Assembly (NCBI RefSeq): GCF_002091475.1
Contig: NZ_BCTR01000001.1
Location: forward strand, 272,692-336,691
Source of the DNA: Sphingomonas azotifigens NBRC 15497
Lineage (GTDB): Bacteria; Pseudomonadota; Alphaproteobacteria; Sphingomonadales; Sphingomonadaceae
DNA length: 64,000 bases
Direction: 5' to 3'
The notes under the pieces are model-generated. The model searched no databases and was not told the origin of the DNA. It saw only the letters and a list, made by a program, of their open reading frames with translations. Position numbers and translations under genes: made by a program. Each line of letters opens with the position of its first letter. Position 1 is the first letter of the stretch. This document shows positions 27,022 to 36,363 of the stretch, piece by piece.

Positions 27022-28076
27022 GCCGGGACGCTCGCCTCGAGGCGGGTCCCGGGCCCGAGCGCCCGCAGCTCCAGCCGCCCGCCCGCCGCGGTCAGCCGCT
27101 GGCGCATGCCGCGCAGCCCATTGCCCTCGCGGAAGGACAGGCCGACGCCGTCATCCTGCACCACCAGCCGCGCATTGCCCGGGCCCGCCTCGAAACCGAT
27201 CGCGCAGCGCCGGGCGCCGGCATGGCGGATCACGTTGGTGACGGCTTCGCGCAGCGTCATCGCCAGGATCGCACCCGCATCGGCCGGCACGGTGCCGGGG
27301 TCGCCGGTGACGATCGGCTCGATCCCCGCGGTCTCCAGCGCAGCGAGCGACGCCGCCGCCTCGGTCGCCAGCGTGCCGCCCAGCTGCCCGGTGAGCGCCG
27401 CCCGCACCTCGGCCAGCCCCGAGCGCGCCGCCGCCGCGATCGCCTCCAGCTCCGCCTTGGCCGTCGCGGGATCGCGGTCGATCAGCCGCACGCCCAGATC
27501 GGCCTTGAGCGCCACCAGGGTCAGCGTCCGTCCGACCACGTCGTGCAGGTCACGGGTGATCCGCTCGCGCTCGGCGGTGCCGGCAAGGCGGCGCACTTCC
27601 TCCTGCGTTGCGAGCAGCGCCTGGGTCCGCTCGACAAAGGCGGTCTGCGACACCGTCAGCACACCGGTCATCACCACGAACAGCACGCCGGGGGCGAACC
27701 ACAGCACGGGTTGCCCAAGCACGATTCCCGTCACCGCAACGACAATAGCGATGGCGGCGGTCCCCAGCAGGGCCTGGCGGCGCGGCGCGACCCGACCGAT
27801 CGTCGCCGCGCCGTAGATCGCGAAGGTCGTCCAGCCCAGCGGGAGCGGTGCCACCGCCACGCTGATCGCCAGCATCGCCCCGGCCGTCACCAGCAGCCGC
27901 CATCCACGCAGCCGGAAGGCGATGAAATAGATCGGCAGGAAGGTGCCGATAGCCACCGCGGCGCACAGGATGGTCGCGGCGCTCGGCTTGGCCCACAGCC
28001 ACGGGAACGGCACGAAGATCAGATAGGCGAGCCACGGCCAGCGAACGTCGCGCCATCGATCATAGGGCGTCTGCAT
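27018..28076 (-). CDS. DesK/NarX-type membrane sensor histidine kinase
   Basis: A 352-residue kinase with about five transmembrane helices in residues 12-150 and no large periplasmic domain, so it probably senses the membrane itself. A HisKA_3 dimerisation domain follows, with the phospho-acceptor His in RERITRDLHDVVGRTL. The ATPase domain has the N-box LREAVTNVIRHAGA and the G-box DDGVGLSFREGNGLRGM. The gene sits between the ABC permease (32 bp upstream) and the response regulator (4-nt overlap), so the four genes form one operon. Confidence 0.9.
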   Translation of the reverse strand: MQTPYDRWRDVRWPWLAYLIFVPFPWLWAKPSAATILCAAVAIGTFLPIYFIAFRLRGWRLLVTAGAMLAISVAVAPLPLGWTTFAIYGAATIGRVAPRRQALLGTAAIAIVVAVTGIVLGQPVLWFAPGVLFVVMTGVLTVSQTAFVERTQALLATQEEVRRLAGTAERERITRDLHDVVGRTLTLVALKADLGVRLIDRDPATAKAELEAIAAAARSGLAEVRAALTGQLGGTLATEAAASLAALETAGIEPIVTGDPGTVPADAGAILAMTLREAVTNVIRHAGARRCAIGFEAGPGNARLVVQDDGVGLSFREGNGLRGMRQRLTAAGGRLELRALGPGTRLEASVPA

Positions 28077-28108
28077 GGCGCCAGCTTCGTGGATGTCGGG
28101 CCGGGCGG

Positions 28109-28861
28109 TCAAGCGGGACTGCGCCGCCAGCCGGTCCAGGCCCAGGCCGCCCCCGCGACCGTCATCGCCAGCACCGCCGCGCCGTGTATCCCGGGCGTGC
28201 CGATCGTGTCGGCGCCGATAATCCACCGCGCGAGCTGGCCGAGATGATAGGAGGGCGTCCAGGCACCCACCATCTGCATCCACCCGGGCAGCAGCCGGCT
28301 CGGCACCCACAGGCCGCCCAGCACCGAGCAGCCGAGGAACAGCGCGTTGGCGACCGCCACCGCACCCTTGGCGGTCATCCGCATCCCCATGCCGAAGCCG
28401 ATCAGCGCGAACGGAACGGCCGAGGCGAGATGGAGCAGGGTCAGCAGCGCCCAAGTAGCAGGGGACAGCCGGACGCCGGCGACGATCGACAGGGCGTCGA
28501 TCAGCATCAGCGCGAACGCGGTGGTGACGATCGCCGCCGCCAGCTTGGCCGCCACATACGCCCCTGCGGGCATCGGCGACACGCGCTTGAGCTCGATCAG
28601 CCCCTGTTCGCGCTCCACCGCCACGCCGGCACCGAAGCCGAACAGCGCCGGGCCGGTCGCCGCGAACACGCCATAGCCGGCGAGCGTCGCCGCGGCGAAG
28701 CCGGGCGCGGGATCGTGCGGCAAGGCGAGCGTGAAGAGCGCATAGAAGCCGGCCGGGGTCAGCACCGTCGGCAGTAGGAATTGCGGCAGGCGCAGGCTGC
28801 GCTTGACCTCGGTCAGCGCCTCGCGGTGCCAGACACCGTCGGGAAGGGCGAGGGCGGTCAT
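28109..28861 (-). CDS. ABC-2-type transporter permease
   Basis: A 250-residue membrane protein with about six transmembrane helices: a pair near residues 25-75, two near 105-155, one near 165-185 and one at the C-terminus (GAAVLAMTVAGAAWAWTGW). The arrangement is that of ABC-2 exporter permeases, with a conserved GLIELKRVSPMPAGAYVAAK loop between the early helices. The start overlaps the end of the ATPase gene (ATGA). With the ATPase it makes a DrrAB/NatAB-like exporter. The substrate is unknown, but antibiotic or lipid export is typical for exporters with DesKR-like regulators. Confidence 0.88.
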   Translation of the reverse strand: MTALALPDGVWHREALTEVKRSLRLPQFLLPTVLTPAGFYALFTLALPHDPAPGFAAATLAGYGVFAATGPALFGFGAGVAVEREQGLIELKRVSPMPAGAYVAAKLAAAIVTTAFALMLIDALSIVAGVRLSPATWALLTLLHLASAVPFALIGFGMGMRMTAKGAVAVANALFLGCSVLGGLWVPSRLLPGWMQMVGAWTPSYHLGQLARWIIGADTIGTPGIHGAAVLAMTVAGAAWAWTGWRRSPA

Positions 28862-29769
28862 GCGGCGATCCTCTGCTCGGTCGGCGTCAGCAGCGCGGCG
28901 ATTGCATCCTCGAGCGTCGCATCGGCGATCCGCAATGCCGAAAGCTCGGGATCGGCATCGAGCAGCGCTCGGGTGGTGGCCGCCGCATCGGCGGTGACGA
29001 TCCGCAGATCCGCCCCGTCCATCGCCGCATCGCGCGCCGCCGGCAGCAGCGCCGCGGCGGGCGGCACCAGGCGGCTGCGGCAACGGATCACCGATCCGCC
29101 TGCGCGCGCCCGCAACGCCGCGGGGGTATCGTCGGCGACGATCCGGCCGGCCTCCATCACCAGCACCCGGTCGGCCAGCGCATCGGCCTCGGCAAGGTCG
29201 TGGCTGGTCAGCAGCACCGCGACGCCGCTGTCGGCGAGATCGCGTACCGTGCTCCACAAGGTGCGTGCCGATCCCCGGTCCATCGCGGCGGTCGGTTCGT
29301 CGAGCACCAGCAGGTCGGGGCGGCCGCAGATCGCCAGCGCATATTGCACCCGCCGCGCCTGGCCGCCCGAAAGCGTGCCGCAGCGGCGGTCGGCGAGATC
29401 GCCGATCCCGGCAAGCGCCAGCACTTCGTCGAGCGGTCGCGGATCGGGGTAGTAGCCGGAATGCAGCGTCACCAGCTCGCCGATCGTCAGCACGTCGGGC
29501 AGCCCGGCGCTCTGCAGCATCACCCCCAGCCGGCGCCGCGCGGCGGGGCGGCGCGGGTCGAGGCCGAACAGCGTCGCGCTGCCCGCATCGGGCGCCAACC
29601 GGCCGGTCAGCAGCGCGACCGACGTGGTCTTCCCGGCGCCGTTCGGGCCGAGCAGTGCGGTCACTTCGCCGGCGCGAAGCACGAGGTCCAGCGCGGGAAG
29701 CACGGTTCTGCCACCCAGCCGCTTCGATACCTGCGACAATTGGGCAACGGCGGCGAGATCGTCTGGCAT
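28858..29769 (-). CDS. ABC transporter ATP-binding protein
   Basis: A 303-residue ATPase with all ABC signatures: Walker A GPNGAGKTT near residue 42, Q-loop MLQSAGLPD, signature LSGGQARRVQ, Walker B LLVLDEPTAAMD and the switch His in LTSHDLAEAD. About 80 residues follow the ABC core, as in DrrA/NatA-type exporters. It is the first gene of the exporter/two-component operon, and its promoter should lie in the 127-bp gap downstream of the M20 peptidase gene. Confidence 0.93.
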   Translation of the reverse strand: MPDDLAAVAQLSQVSKRLGGRTVLPALDLVLRAGEVTALLGPNGAGKTTSVALLTGRLAPDAGSATLFGLDPRRPAARRRLGVMLQSAGLPDVLTIGELVTLHSGYYPDPRPLDEVLALAGIGDLADRRCGTLSGGQARRVQYALAICGRPDLLVLDEPTAAMDRGSARTLWSTVRDLADSGVAVLLTSHDLAEADALADRVLVMEAGRIVADDTPAALRARAGGSVIRCRSRLVPPAAALLPAARDAAMDGADLRIVTADAAATTRALLDADPELSALRIADATLEDAIAALLTPTEQRIAA

Positions 29770-29896
29770 CGGTCGATTCCCTTGAAGAACGACCTTGTTT
29801 TGCGGCGGAGGCAGGCGTTCGCACAGTGACAGATGTCACCCGCCCGGCATGTCATCGGGCAGGGCGACGCGCGCCGCCGCCCGCCCGCCACAGCGC

Positions 29897-31297
29897 CTAT
29901 TTCGCCAGCGCCGTCAGCACGCTGCGATAATAGGTGATCGACGGTGCAATCTCGCTCAGCGGCGACTTCTCGTTCAGCCCATGGGCGAAGCTCTGGCCCG
30001 GCGTGACGAACATCGGACTGATCCCATAGCTGGGCACGCCCTTGGCCCGGAACCACATCGAATCGCTGGCACCCGTGCTCATGCCCGGGACCACCGCCAC
30101 GCCGGGGAAGCGGGCGTGGATCGCGCTGGTCACCGCCCCCATCAGGTCGGCACGCAGCGGCGAGGCCGGACTGGCGACGGTGCCGCTGTCGAGCGTGCGG
30201 ATGGTGAGACCGGGCTCTGCCGCCGCCTTGACCAGCGTTTCGCGCACCGCCTCCACCGGCGTGCCCGGGAAGATGCGGCAATTGATGTTGGCGGTGGCAC
30301 GCTGGGGCAGGGCATTGGTGGCATGCCCGCCGCTCAGCATTGTCGCGACGCAGGTCGTGCCGGTCTGCCCGATCAGGCTGGGCTCGGCGCGGAGTGCGTC
30401 AAGCGCCTCGGCATCCTGCGGGTTGGCGAGGAACCGGCGGATCATGGCGGCGCGCGCCGGTTCGGCCTGCGCCACCTCGGCTTCCCAGCTGGCGCGGGTG
30501 ATCGCGTTGATCTCGCCGGGGAAAGCGTACGCCTCGATGCGGGTCAGCGCATGGGCGAGCGCGTAGATGGCGTTGTCACGCCGCGGCGCGCTCGAATGGC
30601 CGCCGGCATTGGTGACGGTCAGCTCGAAATCGGCATAGGTCTTCTCGGCGCCGTCGATGCCGTAATAGGTCGGCTTGCCGGCTGCATCGAGCGCGCCGCC
30701 GCCGCCGTCGACGTTGAGCAGCATCTCGCCATCGGCGAAGCGATCCGCCATCAGCGCGGTCGTTTTCATGCTGGTTTCCTCGTCGCCGGAAAGCAGCAGC
30801 ACGATGTCGCGGGCCGGACGGAAACCGGTGCGCTTGAGGTCGATCAGCGTCGCGACCATCGTCGATAGGTCGTACTTCATGTCGGCCGCGCCGCGACCAT
30901 AGATCATGCCGTTCTCGATCACCGCGGTGAACGGATCGCGCGTCCAGTCGGCGGGCTTGGCCTCCACCACATCCATATGGCCGGAGATCAGCAGCGGCTT
31001 TGCCCCGCCCTTGGCCTTGCCGGTGCCGCGGTAGCGGGCGACCAGATAGGCGGTGTCGCCCACCGGCACGATCTCGACGTCGCTATCGGCAAAGCCGCCG
31101 GCGACCAGCACCTGCTTGAGATAGGCGGCATAGGCCGGCGTCTGGTTGCCCGGCCCCGCAACGGTGCGGAAGGCGATGCCGCGCTTGAGCAAGTCGAGCG
31201 CCTGGGCCTCGGCCTGGGGGTGCTGCTGGGCGTGCGCGGCACCGCTCCCGGACGCCAAGGCAAGCGCCGCCATGGCCACGTGAAGACAGAACCGCAT
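29897..31297 (-). CDS. M20-family metallopeptidase, exported
   Basis: A 466-residue enzyme with a Sec signal peptide (residues 1-23, ending AHAQ). Two-zinc centre residues are visible: His in ISGHMDVVE, the bridging Asp in YGRGAADMK, catalytic Glu-Glu in LSGDEETS, and a late His in FAHGLNEKSP. A dimerisation lid lies in the middle (VTNAGGHSSAPRRDNAI). The family removes terminal residues from peptides or deacylates amino acids; the substrate cannot be told. The periplasmic location fits peptide scavenging alongside the two M13 peptidases. Confidence 0.9.
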   Translation of the reverse strand: MRFCLHVAMAALALASGSGAAHAQQHPQAEAQALDLLKRGIAFRTVAGPGNQTPAYAAYLKQVLVAGGFADSDVEIVPVGDTAYLVARYRGTGKAKGGAKPLLISGHMDVVEAKPADWTRDPFTAVIENGMIYGRGAADMKYDLSTMVATLIDLKRTGFRPARDIVLLLSGDEETSMKTTALMADRFADGEMLLNVDGGGGALDAAGKPTYYGIDGAEKTYADFELTVTNAGGHSSAPRRDNAIYALAHALTRIEAYAFPGEINAITRASWEAEVAQAEPARAAMIRRFLANPQDAEALDALRAEPSLIGQTGTTCVATMLSGGHATNALPQRATANINCRIFPGTPVEAVRETLVKAAAEPGLTIRTLDSGTVASPASPLRADLMGAVTSAIHARFPGVAVVPGMSTGASDSMWFRAKGVPSYGISPMFVTPGQSFAHGLNEKSPLSEIAPSITYYRSVLTALAK

Positions 31298-31441
31298 GCA
31301 AATCCCCCCGATGGATCATGGATTCAGCAGCGTAGCGCGTGCGAAGCACGCGTCAATCGCCGCCGCCGGGCACACGCTTGGCAAGGCCCCCGTCGCCGCG
31401 TTCGATGTTGCCGCCGCGATTCCGCCCCCCCATAAGCGGCC

Positions 31442-32386
31442 ATGGCTCTCGACTCCGACCGCCGGACCCTGATCGCCGGGCTCTTCGTTGCCGGTCTCGC
31501 CGCCGGCGGGGCAGGCGGGCATGGCGGACGACGTGCCCGTACCCCCGGCATTGCGATCACCATCGACGATTTCGACCTCACCGACACGCCAGTCTTGCGC
31601 GGCGAGGATCGCGATACGGCGATACGGGCCGCGCTGCAGCGCCACCAGGTCAAGGCCGCAGGGTTCGTCGCCGGGAAATATGTCGACGAAAAGCTTGCGC
31701 CGCGCGTCCTTCGGCGCTGGTCCGACGACGGTCATATCCTCGGCAATCACAGCTTCTCGCACCGGTCCTTCGACGCGCAGCAGCCGGACGCGCTGATGGA
31801 CGATATCCTGAAGTGCGAACCCCTGCTGTCCGGCTATCCCGGTTTCCGCAAGCTGTTCCGATTTCCCTATCTTGCCGAGGGCAAGACAGCGGAGGCACGC
31901 GACGGCATGCGCGCGCTGCTCGCGCGCCATGGCTACCGCAACGCCCCGGTGACGATCGATACCTCGGACTGGTACATCGACAACCGGTTGAAAGCGCGCC
32001 TGCAGGCCAATGCCGGCAGCGCGATTGCACCGTATCGCCGCTTCTACCTCGATCATCTCTGGGACCGCGCCACCTTCTACGACGGCCTCGCCAACGCGCT
32101 GTTCGGCCATTCGATCGATCATACCATCCTGCTGCACCATCGCCTGACCACGGGACTTTTTCTCGGCGACGCCCTGGCGATGTTCAGGGCGCGCGGCTGG
32201 CGCCTTGTCGATGCAGAGAAGGCGTTCGCTTCCCCGGTGCTTCGGATGCAGCCGAACACGTTGCCCGCAGGACAAAGCCTGGTGTGGGCCGCAGCCAAGG
32301 CAGACGGGCGCTTCGACAAGCTGTTGCGCTATCCCGGCGAGGATGGCGACTATGAAGCCCCTCGCATGGACGCGCTGGGATTATAG
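31442..32386 (+). CDS. Polysaccharide deacetylase family protein (NodB-like)
   Basis: A 314-residue protein. The N-terminus (RRTLIAGLFVAGLAAGGAGG) resembles a Tat or Sec signal. The NodB-type deacetylase fold is marked by ITIDDFDL (base Asp-Asp), GNHSFSHRSFD (two metal-binding His) and LFRFPYLAEG. A later LLHHRLTTGLFLGD supplies the distal His. It probably removes acyl groups from a glycan in the envelope. It is divergent from the M20 peptidase, and an exported alpha/beta hydrolase follows about 120 bp downstream, so the two may act on acetylated plant or surface polysaccharide (inference). Confidence 0.85.
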   Translation: MALDSDRRTLIAGLFVAGLAAGGAGGHGGRRARTPGIAITIDDFDLTDTPVLRGEDRDTAIRAALQRHQVKAAGFVAGKYVDEKLAPRVLRRWSDDGHILGNHSFSHRSFDAQQPDALMDDILKCEPLLSGYPGFRKLFRFPYLAEGKTAEARDGMRALLARHGYRNAPVTIDTSDWYIDNRLKARLQANAGSAIAPYRRFYLDHLWDRATFYDGLANALFGHSIDHTILLHHRLTTGLFLGDALAMFRARGWRLVDAEKAFASPVLRMQPNTLPAGQSLVWAAAKADGRFDKLLRYPGEDGDYEAPRMDALGL

Positions 32387-32505
32387 GCCATCGGTCCCGA
32401 TGGGACGCCTGTCACTCCCGGTGCCGTTCCGCCATCCCGCCGGTTGCGCGTCGAGGACCGGCCGCGCATGCTTGCTGCCGGTGGTGCTCGTTCGGGAGAG
32501 AAGAT

Positions 32506-33513
32506 GTGTCGTGGCTCCGATGTGTCCTGGCTTCTCTGCTCGCAATCCCCCTCGCTGGCGCGGCCTGCGCGCAGAGCGGCAAGCCCGCCGCGGCGCCCGA
32601 GAAAGCGGTGCTTCCCAAGAACGAGCGACCGGGTGTCTGGCAGCCGACAGAAGGGGGTGTTCAGATCCCGCTTTGGTCGCCGGACACGCCCTTGGAAAAG
32701 CCGGACTCGGGCGATCGTCCGGAGGGCCTCGGGAACGGTACCGGCCTTGTGACCGGACGCCCATGGCATTGGGCGAGCTACGTTACCCGCCCTACCATGA
32801 CCGTGTACCGCCCGAAGGGCCGCAACAGCGGGGCGGCATTGCTGGTGCTTCCGGGCGGCGGATTCGAAGTCCTTGCGCTCGACCTGGAAGGCACGGAAAT
32901 CTGCGATTGGGCGGTGCAGCGAGGCATGACCTGCGCCGTGTTGAAGTACCGCGTGCCGCAACTATGGCCGACGGAGAACGGCAAGCAACGGCGCCCCAAG
33001 ATCCTTCTGGGTCTGGAAGACGCGCAACGTGCGATGGGCCTGCTACGACAGCAGGCACCGTCCTATGGCATCGATCCCCACAAGATCGGCGTCATCGGCT
33101 TCTCGGCAGGGGCCTATCTCGCGGCGAGCATGAGCAACACCGACGCACGCACCTATCCGCTCGCCGACGCCGCCGATCACCAATCGCCGCGCCCCGATTT
33201 CGCCATCGTCGCCTACACGGCGCGCATGCTCGACGACAGCAAGGGCAGGAACAGCCTCGAACTCAAGCCTTGGGTGACGATCAGCCCGAAGGCACCGCCG
33301 ACGCTGATCCTGCACGCCATGAACGACCCCATGGATGCCGTTCGGCAACCCTTGGCCTACGCGCTGGCACTCAGCGATGCAGGCGTCCCCGTCGATATCC
33401 GCATCTATGCCACGGGCGGCCACGCGTTCGGGATGCGGCCAACCGCCGATCCGATCTCCCGCGAATGGCCGGGACAGGTCCAGCAATGGCTGCAGAACCT
33501 GGGCCTGCTGTGA
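32506..33513 (+). CDS. Exported alpha/beta hydrolase (acetyl-xylan esterase-like)
   Basis: A 335-residue secreted hydrolase with a signal peptide (residues 1-22, ending GAACAQ). The oxyanion region is LLVLPGGGFEVLALDLEG. The nucleophile is GFSAGAYLAA, with a late Asp (ILHAMNDPMDAV) and His (YATGGHAFGMRPT). This arrangement is typical of BD-FAE/AxeA-like esterases that deacetylate xylan and related sugars. The GTG at 32506 was chosen because GGGAGAG precedes it by a normal distance and the signal peptide starts there. Confidence 0.87.
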   Translation: MSWLRCVLASLLAIPLAGAACAQSGKPAAAPEKAVLPKNERPGVWQPTEGGVQIPLWSPDTPLEKPDSGDRPEGLGNGTGLVTGRPWHWASYVTRPTMTVYRPKGRNSGAALLVLPGGGFEVLALDLEGTEICDWAVQRGMTCAVLKYRVPQLWPTENGKQRRPKILLGLEDAQRAMGLLRQQAPSYGIDPHKIGVIGFSAGAYLAASMSNTDARTYPLADAADHQSPRPDFAIVAYTARMLDDSKGRNSLELKPWVTISPKAPPTLILHAMNDPMDAVRQPLAYALALSDAGVPVDIRIYATGGHAFGMRPTADPISREWPGQVQQWLQNLGLL

Positions 33514-33605
33514 CGCGGTTCGGGTCGCTCGGCCTTCCTGCCTTTGCCACCCAGCAATACGTCCAGAGCAGAGAGCTGATAACAAGGATTATGTTAACTT
33601 TCAGG

Positions 33606-33629
33606 GCGGGGCGGGTTTCTCCGCCCCGC
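33606..33629. terminator. Hairpin between convergent genes
   Basis: A 9-bp perfect stem (GCGGGGCGG / CCGCCCCGC) with a 6-nt loop lies 8 bases after the TonB-receptor stop on the minus strand and about 90 bases after the esterase stop. No clear T-run follows on either strand, so it is a probable rather than certain terminator. Confidence 0.5.
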
Positions 33630-33637
33630 ACTTGCGC

Positions 33638-36049
33638 CTACCAATTCACGCCAAGACGCGCGTACAGATAGCGTCCGTTGAAGCCGAACGGCGAATAGGA
33701 CGGGAAGCCCACCACGCCGGTCGAGTTGTTCGTCGCGATGGTGCGGTCCGGATAGACGTCGAACAGGTTGCTCGCGCCGATCGCGATCTGGGCACCTTTG
33801 CGCGGCTCGTAGCGCAGCTCGAGATCGCTGATCAGATGCTGGCCGGTGTGGATATCGGCTGCCGGCGTGGTGCCCGGCTGGTTGACGTCGCCATAATAGG
33901 TCTCGCGCAGCGTCAGGCCGATCGGGCCCCTGGCCCAGTCGATCGTGCCGGTCACCTTTTCGCCCGGGGTGCCCTGCTCGATCGTCAGCACACGGCTGCG
34001 CGCGAACAGCACCGGCGCCGGGTTCACCGTCGCGGTGCTCGTCGGCACGCGGGTCACGACGATCTCGTTGACGTTGCCCGCCAGCGTGAAGTCGAACGCG
34101 CCCGCCGTATCGGTCGGGTTGCCGATCCGGTAGTGCGCCACCGCGTCGATTCCGCGGGTGCGCGAGCGCAAGCCGTTGATGAAGAAACGCGCCGAGGGCA
34201 CGTTGAACGGCGCAAGGATCGCCGCCACCTGCGGGCTGAAGCTCGACTGGATGTTCTCCGACAGCGCCAGCTGGTCGCGGAGGCGAATCTCATAGGCATC
34301 GACGCTCAGGTCGAAGCCGCCGGCGCGGATCACCGTGCCGAACGAGATATTGGTCGACTTCTCCGGCTGGAGGGGCTTGCCACCCAGCGCCTGCGCCACC
34401 GGTGCAACCGAGGGGAAGGTGCCGGTGAGGACCGGCGTGCCGTTCTGCACGACCTGCGCGACCGACGTGAAATATTGCTGCTGCAGGCTCGGCGCGCGGA
34501 AGCCGGTCGAGACGGTGCCGCGCAGCGCGAACCATTTGGCGATGTCGTACCGCGCCGAGACCTTGCCGTTGGCGGTATCGCCGAAGTCCGAATAATGCTC
34601 GCCACGCACCGCGACGTCGACCAGCAATGCCTGCGTTACCTGCGCTTCGAGATCGACATAGCCCGACACGCTGCGGCGCGAGCGCTGGATGGCGTTGACC
34701 GGCGCGAAGCCACCAAAGCCCTGCGCGCCCGGCGACTGCCCGGCGACCGCACCGGTCTCCGGCACGTCGTAGGAGGCGCGCTCGCCCGGGGTGATCTTGT
34801 AGCCCTCGCGGCGCCCCTCGGCACCGAAAGCGAGGTTGAGCGACTGGAGCACATCGAACTTGCGCCGCACGTCGAGCCCCGCGACCCACTGGTCGAAGAT
34901 CACCGCGCCGTCGTAGAAATCCTTCGGGCTTGCCGCGCCGTACGCATAGTTGGCGGAGTTGCGGGTGCGATAGGCGATCTTGTTGCGGCCATAGCCGACG
35001 TGCAGATCGACGCCCCACGCCCCGACATCGCCCTTCACGCCCACCGCTCCCACGGCATTGGTCGACTTGGTGTTGATGATCGGCAGGAAGCCGTTCGGAT
35101 AGCCGACCAGCGTCGTCGTAGCACTTGCCAGGCGCGGAAACGCCGCGCTGCGGGTGTCGCGATCCTGATAGCTGCCCCAGCCATAGAGGCTGAAGCCCCC
35201 GCCAATGCCCTTCCCGGCATTGATCGTGCCGGTATATTGCTCGACCTGCGGATCGCCGAAGCGGCCGGTCACCTGGGTCGGCGTCACGCGCGGGTCGAAA
35301 TCGGCACGGTTGGTCGGCTTGCGGTTCACATATTCGCCGGTGATCGTGACGAACCCATCCGAACCCAGGCCGAAGCCCTGCCAGGCGGAGGCAGTGAAGG
35401 TCGGCTCGCCGGTGGTGCTGCGACTGCCGCGCGCGGTGTTGATGTCGGTGTGGTAGATGCCGTAGGTCGCGGACGCCGCGCCGCCCGAGCGGGCCTCGCG
35501 CAGGCGCAGGTTGATCACGCCGGCGATCGCGTCCGAGCCATATTGCGCCGAGGCACCGTCGCGCAGCACCTCGATGCGCTCCAGCGCCGCGGTGGGAATG
35601 GTGTTGAGGTCGACCGCCGCCGAGCCGCGCCCGACCGAGCCATTGACGTTGAGCAGTGCCGAGCTGTTCACGCGCACGCCGTTGACCAGCACCAGCACCT
35701 GGTCAGGCGAGAGCCCGCGCAGCGTCGCCGGGCGGATCGCATCGGTGCCGTCGGTGGCAGAGGGGCGCGGGAAGTCGATCGACGGGGCGACCGCGGCGAT
35801 GGCCGCGCCCAGCTCGGTGGTGCCCTGGCGGCTTAGCGCCTGGCTGCTCAGCACGTCGACCGGCGACGCGGTATCGAGCCGCGACCGGCCCACGGTGCGG
35901 GTGCCGGTGACGACGATCTCGTCGCCGCCACCTTGCTGGGCAGCGTCGGCCTGAGGCGCGGCGCTCTCCGCCTGCTGCGCACGCGCCGCTGTGGAAGCGA
36001 TCGCGACGGCGGCGGCCGAGACCAGCAGTGCCTGGCGGAATCTACCCAT
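33638..36049 (-). CDS. TonB-dependent receptor
   Basis: About 803 residues. A signal peptide (residues 1-25) precedes a TonB-box-like GGGDEIVVTGTR. The plug domain has VLRDGASAQYGSDAIAGVIN, and a 22-strand barrel ends in the aromatic YLYARLGVNW. No SusD partner is near. The substrate is unknown; the surrounding glycan enzymes suggest a saccharide, but peptides or metals are possible. The ATG at 36049 is preferred to the one at 36055: the AAGGGG ribosome site directly abuts the earlier codon but is 6 nt from the later one. It stands alone, with the small ORF upstream. Confidence 0.92.
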   Translation of the reverse strand: MGRFRQALLVSAAAVAIASTAARAQQAESAAPQADAAQQGGGDEIVVTGTRTVGRSRLDTASPVDVLSSQALSRQGTTELGAAIAAVAPSIDFPRPSATDGTDAIRPATLRGLSPDQVLVLVNGVRVNSSALLNVNGSVGRGSAAVDLNTIPTAALERIEVLRDGASAQYGSDAIAGVINLRLREARSGGAASATYGIYHTDINTARGSRSTTGEPTFTASAWQGFGLGSDGFVTITGEYVNRKPTNRADFDPRVTPTQVTGRFGDPQVEQYTGTINAGKGIGGGFSLYGWGSYQDRDTRSAAFPRLASATTTLVGYPNGFLPIINTKSTNAVGAVGVKGDVGAWGVDLHVGYGRNKIAYRTRNSANYAYGAASPKDFYDGAVIFDQWVAGLDVRRKFDVLQSLNLAFGAEGRREGYKITPGERASYDVPETGAVAGQSPGAQGFGGFAPVNAIQRSRRSVSGYVDLEAQVTQALLVDVAVRGEHYSDFGDTANGKVSARYDIAKWFALRGTVSTGFRAPSLQQQYFTSVAQVVQNGTPVLTGTFPSVAPVAQALGGKPLQPEKSTNISFGTVIRAGGFDLSVDAYEIRLRDQLALSENIQSSFSPQVAAILAPFNVPSARFFINGLRSRTRGIDAVAHYRIGNPTDTAGAFDFTLAGNVNEIVVTRVPTSTATVNPAPVLFARSRVLTIEQGTPGEKVTGTIDWARGPIGLTLRETYYGDVNQPGTTPAADIHTGQHLISDLELRYEPRKGAQIAIGASNLFDVYPDRTIATNNSTGVVGFPSYSPFGFNGRYLYARLGVNW

Positions 36050-36154
36050 GTTCATCCCCTTCGTTGTTTTCTCGTCAACGCCGCATTTCCCATCTTCGGA
36101 GTAGGAATGCAGGAAAGAAAAGGTTCGGGGCGGCCAAGCGCCGGTAGCGGCGGG

Positions 36155-36316
36155 TCAGAGCAGTTCGGCCACGTCCTCGAACTGTGCGTTCGCACGACGC
36201 TGCAATGCCTCGGCGCGACGGCGGAAGGCCGCGGCAACGATTGGATTTCCGCACGAAGCGGCGCGGGCGCGCTCTTCCTGCGCACGGCGTTCGAAGAAGG
36301 CGCGCGAACTCGGCAT
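36155..36316 (-). CDS. Small Arg/Ala-rich hypothetical protein
   Basis: A 53-residue reading frame (starts MPSSRAFFERRAQEERA, ends FEDVAELL) predicted to be almost entirely helical and basic. No family was recognised. Evidence that it is real: GGAG lies 7 nt before the ATG, the frame fills a gap between LysR and the TonB receptor on the same strand, and the sequence is amphipathic rather than random. It may be co-transcribed with the LysR gene, which ends 47 bp upstream. Confidence 0.5.
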   Translation of the reverse strand: MPSSRAFFERRAQEERARAASCGNPIVAAAFRRRAEALQRRANAQFEDVAELL

Positions 36317-36363
36317 GGCGATTCTCCGGGAGAAGGATGCCGCGCTCGGCGGTCTCGCTGGGT

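Noticed and set aside
33335..35836. Open frame of over 800 codons antisense to the TonB receptor
   Set aside because: Low-complexity Arg/Asp/Ala translation with no domain; the receptor frame is complete with plug and barrel motifs.
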